From Vagococcus salmoninarum (GTDB lineage Bacteria; Bacillota; Bacilli; Lactobacillales; Vagococcaceae): a stretch of 64,000 bases of DNA. The notes under the pieces are model-generated. The model had not been told where the DNA came from, searched no databases, and saw nothing but the letters and a program-made list of their open reading frames with translations. Positions within the stretch are counted from its first letter, which is position 1; the number at the start of each line of letters is the position of its first letter. Location: the NCBI RefSeq assembly GCF_003987495.1, contig NZ_NGJU01000003.1, positions 1 through 64,000 of the forward strand. The letters are read 5' to 3'. Of this stretch, positions 23,136 to 32,670 are shown one piece after another. Both the position numbers and the translations under genes were made by a program.

Positions 23136-25739
23136 TTATTCTGATAGTTGCTCATTTTTAAAGGTTAATTGGTCATTCTCAACTGTCACAGTTACCCGTG
23201 AATGTGGACCAACATGACCAGCTATCATCTCTTTAGCTAATGGTGTTTCAACTTCTTTTGTTAAGAAGCGTTTGATTGGCCGAGCGCCATAGATTGGATC
23301 GTACGCTTTTTCAGCAATCCACTCTTGGCCAGCTTCATCAATGACTAGTTCAATCTCTTGATCCGCTAGTCGCACAGCTAAGTTGTTAGTCATTTTAACG
23401 ATGATTCCTTTAATATCACTCATGCTTAACGGTGTAAAGAGAATCGTGTCGTCAATCCGGTTTAAGAATTCCGGTTTAAAATGACTTTGTAATAAACTCA
23501 TGACTTGCCCTGTTGTTTCCTGGGTAATTTTACCATCTTCGTTGCCACCTTCTAATAATAAGTGAGAACCGATGTTACTTGTCATGATTAAGACAGTGTT
23601 TTTAAAATCAACTACCCGACCTTTGGAATCCGTTAAACGACCATCGTCTAGCACTTGTAATAAAATATTGAAAACATCTGGATGAGCTTTCTCAATTTCA
23701 TCAAGTAAAACTATCGTATAAGGACTACGACGAACAGCTTCAGTTAGTTGGCCACCTTCTTCATAGCCAATATAGCCTGGAGGAGCACCCACTAAGCGAG
23801 AAACACTATGTTTTTCCATATACTCACTCATGTCGATTCGGACCATGTGATCTTCTGAATCAAAGAGATCTTCTGCTAAAGCTTTAGCAAGTTCCGTCTT
23901 ACCAACCCCGGTTGGTCCTAAGAAGAGGAAAGAACCTAAAGGTCTGTTAGGATCTTGTAAACCTGCTCTTGAGCGAATCACCGCATCTGAGACTGCATCA
24001 ACGGCTTCTTCTTGACCAATTACTCGGTTGTGTAGAGTCTCATTTAAGCGAAGAATTTTTTCCCGTTCTCCTTCCACTAGTTTAGCTACTGGAATTCCCG
24101 TCATCCGACCGACAACTAAAGAAATTTCATTGTCAGTTACGGCTTCTTGGACTAATCTGCCCTCAATCGCTTCATTACTTCTTTCTAATTCTTTTAACTC
24201 AGTTTCTAATTGAGGAATCGTTCCATGTCTTAAGACAGCCGCTTTTTCTAAGTCATAGTTACTTTCAGCTTCTTCTAATTCATGACGAGCTTTATCTAAC
24301 TCTTCTCTTTTTGTGCTAACTTTGTTAACTTCTTCTTTTTCAGTTTCCCAACGCATTTTCATTGAGTTAGCTTCTTCACGTAGTTCGGCTAATTCAGCTT
24401 GTAAAATATCAAGACGTTTTTTACTCGCTTCGTCTTGTTCTTTTTTCAAAGCAGCTTCTTCAATTTCTAATTGCATTAAGCGCCGAGTGACTTGATCTAA
24501 TTCTGTCGGCATCGAGTTCATTTCAACCCGAATGGTAGCACAAGCTTCATCGACTAAATCAATCGCCTTGTCAGGTAAATAGCGATCAGTAATGTAACGT
24601 TGAGATAAAGTAGCTGCGGCCACTAAGGCGTTATCATGAATATTAACGCTATGGTGGATTTCAAAACGCTCTTTTAACCCTCGCAAAATACTAATCGTAT
24701 CTTCTACGGTTGGTTCCTTAACTAAAACTCGTTGGAACCGTCTTTCTAAAGCTTTATCTTTCTCCATGTATTCCCGATACTCATCTAAAGTTGTCGCACC
24801 AATACAGTGTAACTCTCCCCGGGCTAACATTGGTTTCAATAAGTTACCGGCATCCATACTACCTTCTGTTTTACCGGCTCCCACAATATTGTGAATTTCA
24901 TCGATAAACAAGATAATCCGGCCATCGCTTTTTTTAACTTCTTTTAAAACAGCTTTTAACCGTTCCTCGAATTCTCCCCGGTACTTAGCACCAGCAATTA
25001 ACAAGCCCATATCTAATGAAAAGATTGTTTTATCTTTCAAGTTTTCGGGAACATCTCGTTTAACAATTCGTTGGGCTAACCCTTCGATAATCGCCGTTTT
25101 ACCGACACCTGGTTCCCCGATTAAGACGGGATTATTTTTAGTTTTCCGTGAAAGAATCCGGACCACATCACGTATTTCTTCATCACGACCAATAATTGGG
25201 TCTTGTTTGCCACTTTTGACGGCTTTGTTTAAATCAATGCCGTATTTTTCTAAGGCTTTATATTGTTCTTCTTGATTTTGTGAAGTCACCCGATCCCCTC
25301 CTCTTAAATTTTTAATCGTTGTCGTTAATGTTTTTTTAGTTATTCCTTGAGCTTTTAAATAGACAGTCAGCGGATGATTTTTTAAATCCATTAAGGCTAA
25401 TAAGAGTATTTCTGTTGATAAGTAATCATCTTCAAAGGCGACTCTTAGCTTATCCGCTTCTTGAAGTAAATTAAACAAGTTTTGACTTAAGCCTTGGCCA
25501 TACTGAATATTATTGCCTTCGACTGTCGGTAACTTGTCTAAGGTTTGATCGACTTCAGCAATCAGACCAGACATTTCAACTTGAGCATCTTGATATAATT
25601 GATAAGCAAAATGGTCAGGCTGTAAAAAAACTTTCCAAAGGTGAGCCACGTCAATTTCTTGATGATGACGGGTCACTGCCACTTGTTGGGCTGCTGCTAA
25701 AGCCTCTTGTAAAGTTGTTGTCATTTTTTCGATATTCAT
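23136..25739 (-). CDS. clpB: ATP-dependent chaperone ClpB (disaggregase)
   Basis: The 867-residue protein has the Clp N-domain (about 1-145), AAA+ 1 with GEPGVGKT (about 203) and [15 protein letters not shown], the ClpB-type coiled-coil middle domain (about 405-520), and AAA+ 2 with [15 protein letters not shown] (about 605). It pulls proteins from aggregates together with DnaK in the cytosol. I start it at ATG 25739 (GGAGG, 8-nt gap); a longer frame has no RBS and would cross the promoter. A CtsR box overlaps the -35. ClpB rather than ClpC is supported by the long middle domain and lack of a UVR motif. Confidence 0.95.
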   Translation of the reverse strand: MNIEKMTTTLQEALAAAQQVAVTRHHQEIDVAHLWKVFLQPDHFAYQLYQDAQVEMSGLIAEVDQTLDKLPTVEGNNIQYGQGLSQNLFNLLQEADKLRVAFEDDYLSTEILLLALMDLKNHPLTVYLKAQGITKKTLTTTIKNLRGGDRVTSQNQEEQYKALEKYGIDLNKAVKSGKQDPIIGRDEEIRDVVRILSRKTKNNPVLIGEPGVGKTAIIEGLAQRIVKRDVPENLKDKTIFSLDMGLLIAGAKYRGEFEERLKAVLKEVKKSDGRIILFIDEIHNIVGAGKTEGSMDAGNLLKPMLARGELHCIGATTLDEYREYMEKDKALERRFQRVLVKEPTVEDTISILRGLKERFEIHHSVNIHDNALVAAATLSQRYITDRYLPDKAIDLVDEACATIRVEMNSMPTELDQVTRRLMQLEIEEAALKKEQDEASKKRLDILQAELAELREEANSMKMRWETEKEEVNKVSTKREELDKARHELEEAESNYDLEKAAVLRHGTIPQLETELKELERSNEAIEGRLVQEAVTDNEISLVVGRMTGIPVAKLVEGEREKILRLNETLHNRVIGQEEAVDAVSDAVIRSRAGLQDPNRPLGSFLFLGPTGVGKTELAKALAEDLFDSEDHMVRIDMSEYMEKHSVSRLVGAPPGYIGYEEGGQLTEAVRRSPYTIVLLDEIEKAHPDVFNILLQVLDDGRLTDSKGRVVDFKNTVLIMTSNIGSHLLLEGGNEDGKITQETTGQVMSLLQSHFKPEFLNRIDDTILFTPLSMSDIKGIIVKMTNNLAVRLADQEIELVIDEAGQEWIAEKAYDPIYGARPIKRFLTKEVETPLAKEMIAGHVGPHSRVTVTVENDQLTFKNEQLSE

Positions 25740-25767
25740 AGTATCGACCTCCTTCATTACAACTACT

Positions 25768-25797
25768 ATTATACTCTCTTGGTCAGTAAAGGTCAAA
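25768..25797 (-). promoter_or_regulatory. clpB promoter with CtsR box
   Basis: The minus strand has TTGACC (25791-25796), 17-bp spacer and TATAAT (25768-25773). On the plus strand GGTCAGTAAAGGTCAAA (25781-25797) fits the CtsR heptad-repeat operator (7-3-7), covering the -35. Heat-shock control by CtsR is thus very likely. Confidence 0.88.
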
Positions 25798-25834
25798 GAA
25801 AAACAACTCAGACTTGAGACTGATTTTTGTAAAT

Positions 25835-25866
25835 AAAAAAGCTTCCTAAAGCACTTTAGGAAACCT
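25835..25866 (-). terminator. Terminator after the 25886 gene
   Basis: TTTCCTAAAG/CTTTAGGAAG on the minus strand, then a run of six T. It separates this gene from the clpB promoter. Confidence 0.88.
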
Positions 25867-25885
25867 TAAACTACCTTTTCACTTT

Positions 25886-26341
25886 TTAATCGAATCCTTC
25901 ATCTAGAAGATAGCCTTCTGCTGCTTCTTTCGTTTTAAAGACCCCTTCAACATTGCCACTACTCATAATAACTGACCACATGTAGTTGCTGTAACGTAAG
26001 ATTAAGACATCTTGATGATCGTCAAACCACTCTTCTTCATACCCATCAGCATAGCCATCTTCTGTTAAACGTAAATATTCCAAACTGTTTTGAATCATTT
26101 CTTCGATTTCTTCTTTACTACTATCAATGACTGACACATAGCCGTCCTTGGTTTTTTCAGCTCCTAAGTAACCGGCATAAATAAAGGCATTGCCACTTTT
26201 AGGGTGTAAAAATTTAACAACAGTTGTTTTCGGAACAGCACTGTCTTCAAAATGGTAATTTAAACGATTCAGCGAAACTTCTTGCATCGTTAATTCTGGA
26301 ACACTATCAAAAATTGCTTTTTTTTCTTCAAATGATAACAT
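25886..26341 (-). CDS. Conserved hypothetical protein
   Basis: A 151-residue acidic cytoplasmic protein that I do not recognise. It has no signal peptide or membrane segment. The C-terminal part (EEEWFDDHQDVLILRYSNYM, then a KTKEAAEGYLLDEGFD end) is rich in acidic and aromatic residues. ATG 26341 has an AAAGGTGG RBS. It lies 24 bp after a flippase-like membrane protein gene, so the two may be cotranscribed, and it ends in its own terminator. Confidence 0.75.
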   Translation of the reverse strand: MLSFEEKKAIFDSVPELTMQEVSLNRLNYHFEDSAVPKTTVVKFLHPKSGNAFIYAGYLGAEKTKDGYVSVIDSSKEEIEEMIQNSLEYLRLTEDGYADGYEEEWFDDHQDVLILRYSNYMWSVIMSSGNVEGVFKTKEAAEGYLLDEGFD

Positions 26342-26365
26342 CGGACATCCACCTTTTATTTTCTT

Positions 26366-27385
26366 TTATTTCTTTAATTCATGTATTTCCTCAACTATTT
26401 CTACTCTTTTCCGTTTAGCTGTGTAAATTAAGCCAACTATAAAAGGGATAAAGTAAGTTGCAAAGCGATATAACAATAAACCTGAAACAGCACTGACTTT
26501 ACCAACTAAGGGGCTAAATAGTAAGACAAAGATAAAATCGAAAGAACCAATCCCAGCTGGACTTGGAATAATCCCCGCTAAGACTGAAGCCATTGATACG
26601 AGACTAAAACATAAGATAAAACTAAGATTGCCTTCTTCTTTAAAAATAAAATAAGGTAGGCTGTACCACGGAATTAGTTTTAAGATATTCAAAGCTAACA
26701 GCTTTAAGGAAGAAGTTTTTTCAGTCGTAATTTCTTTGATTGTCGCTCGCAATGAAATAATCTGTTCATTGAAACTATCTAATTTCAACTGCCACTTACC
26801 TTTAGCCGATAATTTGCGGCCTAGTTTGATTAGTTGTTGATGAAACCACTGACTAGATGAGACAAGTAATAAAAATAAACAAGCAAGGATTGTCACACCA
26901 ATCCCTAGTAAAACTGCCGCGATTAAGTAAGGGGAAATACTAGTTAAATAGTTGAAGTGTAACCCTAAACTTAAGCAACTAAAAAATATGACGCCAGCTT
27001 TATACAACATCATATGGAGGGAAGTCACCCCCATGCTTTGAGAAGTCGTTAAGCCTTGTTGCCTGACAAACATGACTTCAGCCACTAAGGTTCCGGCACC
27101 GAATGTTATCACCCGATAAAAGGCGCTGTAACAATAAGTAAAGACGCTCTTCCGCCAGTTAATCTTCGGGTTAAATGGTTTAATTAGCAGCTGATAATTA
27201 AAGCCTTCAACTACGACAAAGCCACAACCAAGGAAGACGACCATCAGTAAAATACTGATTGGCGTTAAGCTGATTTCACGAATGATTTCCCCTAATGAAT
27301 TTTTTAATAAGTAAATCAAAATAACTAAGACTGACAATAATAGCAAAAAATTTAAAAGTAGACGGCTAGCCGGTTGTTTTTTCAT
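26366..27385 (-). CDS. Flippase-like integral membrane protein (LPG synthase TM / UPF0104 family)
   Basis: The 339-residue protein has about eight membrane helices and the family signatures GAGTLVAEVMFVRQQGL (about 135) and GIIPSPAGIGSFDF (about 275), as in the membrane half of MprF and related lipid flippases. It lacks the soluble synthase domain. It probably moves a lipid-linked molecule across the membrane. I start it at ATG 27385 with GAGGAGG seven bases upstream; the frame is open far upstream but without an RBS. Confidence 0.82.
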   Translation of the reverse strand: MKKQPASRLLLNFLLLLSVLVILIYLLKNSLGEIIREISLTPISILLMVVFLGCGFVVVEGFNYQLLIKPFNPKINWRKSVFTYCYSAFYRVITFGAGTLVAEVMFVRQQGLTTSQSMGVTSLHMMLYKAGVIFFSCLSLGLHFNYLTSISPYLIAAVLLGIGVTILACLFLLLVSSSQWFHQQLIKLGRKLSAKGKWQLKLDSFNEQIISLRATIKEITTEKTSSLKLLALNILKLIPWYSLPYFIFKEEGNLSFILCFSLVSMASVLAGIIPSPAGIGSFDFIFVLLFSPLVGKVSAVSGLLLYRFATYFIPFIVGLIYTAKRKRVEIVEEIHELKK

Positions 27386-27498
27386 ACTGTCCTCCTCTGA
27401 GGTTGATAACTCTTCTAATTCTAACAGATTATCAGTGATTTCCCTACGACTAAATGAAAAGAGCTGTGACTTCCCGCCACAGCCCTGACTTGATAGCT

Positions 27499-27774
27499 TT
27501 ATTTCCAATCTCGAGTTGATAAGAATAACACAACTGCTAAAAGGGCACCCATTTGAAAAATCACCCGAAAGCGTAATTTTTCTTCTTTGTGTTTTAAGAA
27601 AGCTTGGCCCATTAACCCGCCGAGACCGCCACCAATCACTCCTAAGAAAAGCATTTGCCATTCTGGAATGCGCCAACTTTTCTTTTTTTCTTGGTATTGA
27701 TCAAAGAGCATTAGAAGAAATAAGTAACTATTAACTAGTAATAAGTAAAAAGGAATCGGTGAACTGCCAAACAT
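27499..27774 (-). CDS. DUF1294 small membrane protein
   Basis: A 91-residue protein with two or three hydrophobic segments and the DUF1294 pattern (Y-DK/Q...RIPEWQMLFLGVIGGGLGGLMGQ, then FLKHKEEKLRF). Function unknown. Its ATG overlaps the pepT stop as TAATG, so translation is coupled to pepT. Confidence 0.82.
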   Translation of the reverse strand: MFGSSPIPFYLLLVNSYLFLLMLFDQYQEKKKSWRIPEWQMLFLGVIGGGLGGLMGQAFLKHKEEKLRFRVIFQMGALLAVVLFLSTRDWK

Positions 27775-29015
27775 TAGACTTGCTCCTCATTTAGACGAGC
27801 GATTTCAACAATCACGTCAGTCGCTTTTTCCATACTTTCGACTGCTACAAATTCATAACGGCCGTGCATGTTTTCGCCACCTGCGAAAATATTCGGCGTT
27901 GGAATACCCATGTAAGAAATTTTAGAACCATCTGTTCCGCCACGGACTGGTTCAGTATTCGGCTTAATGTCTAAATTAACCATCGCCGCTTTTGCTAAAT
28001 CAATAATACTCATATCTTTAGCAATGACATCAGACATGTTGTAATATTGATCTGCCATTTCTAAAACAACTCGCTCTTCGTCAAAGCGACTGTTTAGTTT
28101 AGTTTGGATACTCGTCATTAAGGCTTTACGAGCTTCAAATTTTTCCCGATCATGATCGCGAATAATATAAGTTAGACGAGCTTCTTCTTCGTTACCGCTC
28201 ATGTGTTGTAAATGGAAGAACCCTTCGTAACCTGAGGTTTTTTCTGGAACTTCGTCTACTGGTAATTCATTATTAAAATCAATGGCTAGTTTTAAGGCAT
28301 TGATCATCGTATCTTTCGCTGTTCCTGGGTGAACGTTTTTACCTTGAATCGTGACTTCTGCTCCAGCAGCACTAAAGGTTTCAAATTGCAATTCCCCTAC
28401 TGGTCCGCCGTCTAAAGTATACGCAAAATCAACGTCAAAGCCTTCAGCATCAAAATTATTGGCCCCAGTACCGATTTCTTCATCAGGACCAAAAGCAACT
28501 TTAATTTTACCGTGTTTGATCCCTGGATCATTAACTAAAATCTCCATTGCCGTCATAATTTCGGCAATGCCTGATTTATCATCAGAACCTAGTAAAGTTG
28601 AGCCATCTGTTGTAATTAAAGTTTGACCTGCATAATTTTTCAAGTTAGGGAAGTCTTTAACTGTTAACTGGTATTTGCCAGCGTCATCTAGTTTAATAGT
28701 TGACTTGCCATCATAGTTTTCAACAAATTGTGGGTTAACCCCTACAGCATTAAAATCTGCTGTATCCATATGGGCAATAAAGCCTATACTACGGACATTG
28801 GCTTTTGTCGTATTACTTGGTAATTCCGCCGTGACAAAACCATTCTTAGGATTATAACTCACATCACTTAAACCAATCTCTTTTAACTCTGCCACTAAAG
28901 TTTGGGCAAAATCAACTTGCGTCTGTGTTGAAGGGATTGTTGTACTAGTACTATCTGACCGAGTTTCGGTCTTAATGTAACGGATAAAACGGGGTACTAA
29001 ATTTTCATATTTCAT
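27774..29015 (-). CDS. pepT: Peptidase T (tripeptide aminopeptidase)
   Basis: The 413-residue M20 metallopeptidase has the zinc-site segments [12 protein letters not shown] (about 77-88), [13 protein letters not shown] (about 142), the catalytic Glu pair in [14 protein letters not shown] (about 175), and the C-terminal [14 protein letters not shown] His. It releases N-terminal residues from tripeptides in the cytosol, feeding amino-acid supply. Length is standard. Confidence 0.96.
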   Translation of the reverse strand: MKYENLVPRFIRYIKTETRSDSTSTTIPSTQTQVDFAQTLVAELKEIGLSDVSYNPKNGFVTAELPSNTTKANVRSIGFIAHMDTADFNAVGVNPQFVENYDGKSTIKLDDAGKYQLTVKDFPNLKNYAGQTLITTDGSTLLGSDDKSGIAEIMTAMEILVNDPGIKHGKIKVAFGPDEEIGTGANNFDAEGFDVDFAYTLDGGPVGELQFETFSAAGAEVTIQGKNVHPGTAKDTMINALKLAIDFNNELPVDEVPEKTSGYEGFFHLQHMSGNEEEARLTYIIRDHDREKFEARKALMTSIQTKLNSRFDEERVVLEMADQYYNMSDVIAKDMSIIDLAKAAMVNLDIKPNTEPVRGGTDGSKISYMGIPTPNIFAGGENMHGRYEFVAVESMEKATDVIVEIARLNEEQV

Positions 29016-29036
29016 AAAAAAATCGCCTCTTTCAGT

Positions 29037-30158
29037 TTAGTAAAATTTAAAAGGATTTGTATTTTCAGTTGATTCAATTAATTCTAAATCCCAATTTTCA
29101 GTTTGTTGCCATTCACGACACATTGCCAAAATTCTTGACTGACATAAGACTTCAATGTGATGACCAGGGTCAATCACCGCTAAACCTTCTGCTAACATGT
29201 CATGGGCGGTATGATAATACACATCACCTGTAATGTAAACATCAGCCCCAGCTTTCAGAGCATCACGGTAAAACTTCTCACCACTCCCACCACAGATTGC
29301 CACTCGCTGAATCATTTTTCCAGGGTTATCTGCGATTAAACGCACGCCATCTAACTTAAAGCTCTCTTTTACTTTTTCAACAAATTTTTCTAAAGTGATC
29401 GCCTCAGTTAAATTACCAATGCGGCCTAAGCCATATTGTTTAGGGGGATTTGCTAAGTAGTACAAATCATAACCAGGTTCTTCGTAAGGGTGATGTGTCA
29501 TTAGGGCTGCTAGAACATTTTTTCGAACAGTTTCCAATAAAATCATCTCAATTTTAACTTCTGAAACAACTTCTCTTTGATTAACTTTTCCGATAGTTGG
29601 TTCGGCCTGGTTAATTGGTGTGAAGCGGCCTTCTCCTTGCGAGGTAAAACTGCACCCTTCATAGTTTGTACCAATTTGTCCGGCACCGGCTTCAATTAAT
29701 TTTTCCCGTAAATGCTCAGCAGCTGCTTCCGGAACGTAAACAGCTAACTTTAAATAAGGGATTTCATGAGTCAGACTCACAAATTCTGGTTCTTGAATTT
29801 TTAAAACATCACAAAACCAATCATTTAACCCATCTTCAACAATATCCATATTCGTATGGGCGGCATAAACTGCAATGTCATGTTTTAATAAATCAGCATA
29901 CATCTTGTTTTGGGGGTTACTTAAGCTTAATTCTTTAATTGGTCGAAAGATGACCGGGTGCTTTGCAACAATTAAGTCGACTTTCTTAGTAATCGCCTCA
30001 GCAACGACTTCTGGTCGAACATCTAAAGTAAACATGACTTTATGAATCGGCTTATCTAAACTGCCAAGATTCAAACCAACAGGATCCCCAGCTTCAGCTA
30101 AAGCTAAAGGAAAGTGTTCTTCAAAACGTTTGATAAAAGTTGTTCCTAAAATACTCAT
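29037..30158 (-). CDS. Nif3-like dinuclear metal-centre protein (YqfO type)
   Basis: The 373-residue protein has the two Nif3 halves (N-terminal VAKHPVIFRPIKELS with the metal His, and C-terminal YITGDVYYHTAHDM and DPGHHIE) with a PII/CutA-like insert (about 130-240) as in B. subtilis YqfO. It is often described as a GTP cyclohydrolase I type 2 homologue, but its reaction is not settled. It overlaps trmK by 4 bp (ATGA), the usual pairing with that gene. Confidence 0.9.
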   Translation of the reverse strand: MSILGTTFIKRFEEHFPLALAEAGDPVGLNLGSLDKPIHKVMFTLDVRPEVVAEAITKKVDLIVAKHPVIFRPIKELSLSNPQNKMYADLLKHDIAVYAAHTNMDIVEDGLNDWFCDVLKIQEPEFVSLTHEIPYLKLAVYVPEAAAEHLREKLIEAGAGQIGTNYEGCSFTSQGEGRFTPINQAEPTIGKVNQREVVSEVKIEMILLETVRKNVLAALMTHHPYEEPGYDLYYLANPPKQYGLGRIGNLTEAITLEKFVEKVKESFKLDGVRLIADNPGKMIQRVAICGGSGEKFYRDALKAGADVYITGDVYYHTAHDMLAEGLAVIDPGHHIEVLCQSRILAMCREWQQTENWDLELIESTENTNPFKFY

Positions 30159-30856
30159 CCAATAACCTCCTTAATTTCAGCAATTTCTTGGGTCACTTCT
30201 GCTATCTTAGCTTGTTGTAAACTCTTAGCTTTTTCCAATTGTTGTAAGACATAGCCACGGTGAACTAACTCAGACTGCCACTTTGCAACAAAATCCGTTC
30301 CCCTAGCTAAAAGTAAGAAAGGGCCAAATGTCAATTCACGTTGACTATACTCTGGTGCCTCTGTGGCTTTTTCAGCTACAATAATTTCATAAAATTTCCC
30401 ATCTTCAGTTAAAATGTCTTCAGCAATGATGTGATAAGCATGAGCCACTAACCATTTTCTCAGTGTCTTTTCACCAATGTTTGGTTGTAAAATCAAGCGT
30501 TCCCGACCAGTTAGAATGTCTTGCTCGAAACCTCTTTGAAGGATTTGACTAATCAAAGAGCCACCCATGCCGGCAATTGTAATTGCTGAGACATCGTCTT
30601 TTTTGTTAATTACTTCTAAACCATTACCTAAGCGGACACTGATGTGAGCACTTAGACCTAAGGCTGAAACTAAGCCTTGGGCGGCTTCAAAAGGCCCTTG
30701 CACAACTTCACCGGCAATTGCTGAGGTGATATTTTTATTCAACCATAACCATGCCGGTAAATAAGCATGATCGGACCCTATGTCAGCGATCCGATCTCCT
30801 TCAACAACATATTCGGCTACTTTGGCTAGTCTGGCTGATAGTTTTTCTTCATTCAT
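30155..30856 (-). CDS. trmK: tRNA (adenine-22-N1)-methyltransferase TrmK
   Basis: The 233-residue class I methyltransferase has the SAM loop VADIGSDHAYLPAWL (about 23, near the family's start), the acidic residue after strand 2, and the SAITIAGMGGSLISQIL catalytic-region motif typical of TrmK/YqfN. It methylates A22 of tRNA Ser and Tyr. It is coupled with the Nif3-like gene; in this order, downstream of rpoD, the cluster is conserved among Firmicutes. Confidence 0.92.
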   Translation of the reverse strand: MNEEKLSARLAKVAEYVVEGDRIADIGSDHAYLPAWLWLNKNITSAIAGEVVQGPFEAAQGLVSALGLSAHISVRLGNGLEVINKKDDVSAITIAGMGGSLISQILQRGFEQDILTGRERLILQPNIGEKTLRKWLVAHAYHIIAEDILTEDGKFYEIIVAEKATEAPEYSQRELTFGPFLLLARGTDFVAKWQSELVHRGYVLQQLEKAKSLQQAKIAEVTQEIAEIKEVIG

Positions 30857-30919
30857 AAAAACACTCCAAGATCTTTTATTTATTTACTAGCCATTATAAC
30901 ATTTTTAAGACTTACTTGC

Positions 30920-31378
30920 TTAGTTTCCTAATTTTTTAATTAAAACAATTGAAGCCCCTGGAATTTGTGGCGGCATTGAACGAGCCATCATTGGATTTTC
31001 TGGTAAAGTAACTTCAATCGAATCGCCGGCTTTAAAATCTTCAGCTTTAAATTCGCCGTCGACTTGCTTGATTTCAGCGTTTAAAACCACCCCTTCTTCA
31101 CCGATTCCTTTAGCAATCTCAGTTGGATCTTCAACACTCTCAACATCAACTAAGAAAAAGCTAACATTCTCACCATCAACTGTTACGTCATCTTTTAATT
31201 TCCCTTTGATGATTGACTCTTTTTCTGTTGTTGCACTTGAGCTTTCTAAACTACTATCTTTCACTGAACTTTCCTCCTGGCTTGAAGCTGCTGGGGTCTT
31301 AGCATTTTGATTGCCACAGGCGCCGATAACTAGCCCTGCTACTATTAAAGTACTGACGATTAAGATTTTCTTTTTCAA
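30920..31378 (-). CDS. Small lipoprotein with a Ser/Glu-rich linker
   Basis: The 152-residue protein has a signal peptide with lipobox VIGAC (Cys at about 21), followed by a linker rich in Ser, Glu and Thr (about 30-58) and a compact beta domain that resembles OB-type lipoprotein domains of unknown role. Residues KLKDDVTVDGENVSFFLVDV head this domain. I place the start at TTG 31378 (AAAGGAG, 8-nt gap); the GTG at 31387 overlaps its own RBS. It is anchored on the outer face of the membrane. Not recognised beyond this. Confidence 0.75.
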   Translation of the reverse strand: MKKKILIVSTLIVAGLVIGACGNQNAKTPAASSQEESSVKDSSLESSSATTEKESIIKGKLKDDVTVDGENVSFFLVDVESVEDPTEIAKGIGEEGVVLNAEIKQVDGEFKAEDFKAGDSIEVTLPENPMMARSMPPQIPGASIVLIKKLGN

Positions 31379-31471
31379 TTTAACCACTCCTTTTTTGAAT
31401 GCTACTTGAGCACCTCTTACTTGTTATTTTACTATACTTAAAATTGAATTGTAAATATTTAGACTGAAAAC

Positions 31472-31516
31472 ATAAAAAAAACCTTTAAACTTGTTGTCTA
31501 AACCAAGTTTAAAGGC
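31472..31516 (-). terminator. Terminator after rpoD
   Basis: CCTTTAAACTTG/CAAGTTTAAAGG, loop of ten, then eight T on the minus strand, 19 bp after rpoD. Confidence 0.92.
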
Positions 31517-31534
31517 ATAATTTGTTCGGATATT

Positions 31535-32650
31535 TTATTCTAAAAAGTCTTTTAATTGTTTAGAACGTGAAGGGTGGCGTAGTTTACGTAAGGCTTTCGC
31601 TTCAATTTGACGAATCCGTTCACGGGTTACGCCAAAGACTTTACCAACTTCTTCAAGGGTTCTAGTACGACCATCATCTAAACCGAAACGGAGACGTAGA
31701 ACGTTCTCTTCCCGGTCAGTTAATGTATCTAAAACACTTTCTAATTGTTCTTTTAATAACTCATAGGCTGCATGTTCAGCAGGGCTAGTAGCATCTTGGT
31801 CTTCAATGAAGTCACCTAAATGAGAATCATCTTCTTCACCAATTGGCGTTTCTAGAGAAACTGGCTCTTGAGCGATTTTTAAAATCTCCCGAACTTTTTC
31901 AGTTGGTAAATCCATTTCCGCACCGATTTCTTCTGGCGTAGGTTCCCGCCCTAAATCTTGGAGTAATTGACGTTGGATGCGGATTAATTTATTAATCGTT
32001 TCAACCATGTGGACTGGAATTCTAATTGTTCGAGCTTGGTCAGCAATCGCACGTGTAATCGCTTGACGAATCCACCAAGTAGCATACGTTGAGAATTTAA
32101 AGCCTTTCGTATGGTCAAATTTTTCAACGGCTTTCATTAGTCCCATATTACCTTCTTGAATTAAATCTAAGAACTGCATGCCACGTCCAACATAACGTTT
32201 AGCAATACTGACAACTAAACGTAAGTTAGCTTCAGCTAATTTTTGCTTAGCTTCTTGGTCCCCTTCTTCAATTCTTAAAGCTAATTGCACTTCTTCTTCA
32301 GCTGTTAGTAATGACACTCGGCCGATTTCTTTCAAGTACATTCTAACTGGATCATTAATTTTAACACCAGCTGGGGCTGAAAGGTCTTCTTGCACTTCTT
32401 TTTTATTGATTTTTTCTTCTTTTTTCAGACTACGCTCAGCCGGTTCACCTGACTCATCAACAACACTAATTCCTTGGTCTTCAACTTTTTGAATCAAGCT
32501 ATCCATACCATCTGAATCAAGTTCATAAGGCGTTGCTATTTTATTTGTTAACTCATCATATAATACTTCACCTTTTGGTTTGTATTCTTTAATAAATGCT
32601 GTGACTGCTTTTGCGTAAGTTACTTTTTTTACTTCTACTTCTTTTGCCAC
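31535..32650 (-). CDS. rpoD: RNA polymerase primary sigma factor (sigma A)
   Basis: The 371-residue protein has region 1.1 (about 1-70), region 1.2/2 with [20 protein letters not shown] (about 145) and [20 protein letters not shown] (about 192), region 3, and region 4 with the [23 protein letters not shown] (about 334). It gives core polymerase its housekeeping promoter specificity. The start is GTG 32650 with AAGGGGG eight bases upstream. It follows dnaG, the standard dnaG-rpoD operon. Confidence 0.97.
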   Translation of the reverse strand: MAKEVEVKKVTYAKAVTAFIKEYKPKGEVLYDELTNKIATPYELDSDGMDSLIQKVEDQGISVVDESGEPAERSLKKEEKINKKEVQEDLSAPAGVKINDPVRMYLKEIGRVSLLTAEEEVQLALRIEEGDQEAKQKLAEANLRLVVSIAKRYVGRGMQFLDLIQEGNMGLMKAVEKFDHTKGFKFSTYATWWIRQAITRAIADQARTIRIPVHMVETINKLIRIQRQLLQDLGREPTPEEIGAEMDLPTEKVREILKIAQEPVSLETPIGEEDDSHLGDFIEDQDATSPAEHAAYELLKEQLESVLDTLTDREENVLRLRFGLDDGRTRTLEEVGKVFGVTRERIRQIEAKALRKLRHPSRSKQLKDFLE

Positions 32651-32670
32651 GGAAGAAAGCCCCCTTTATA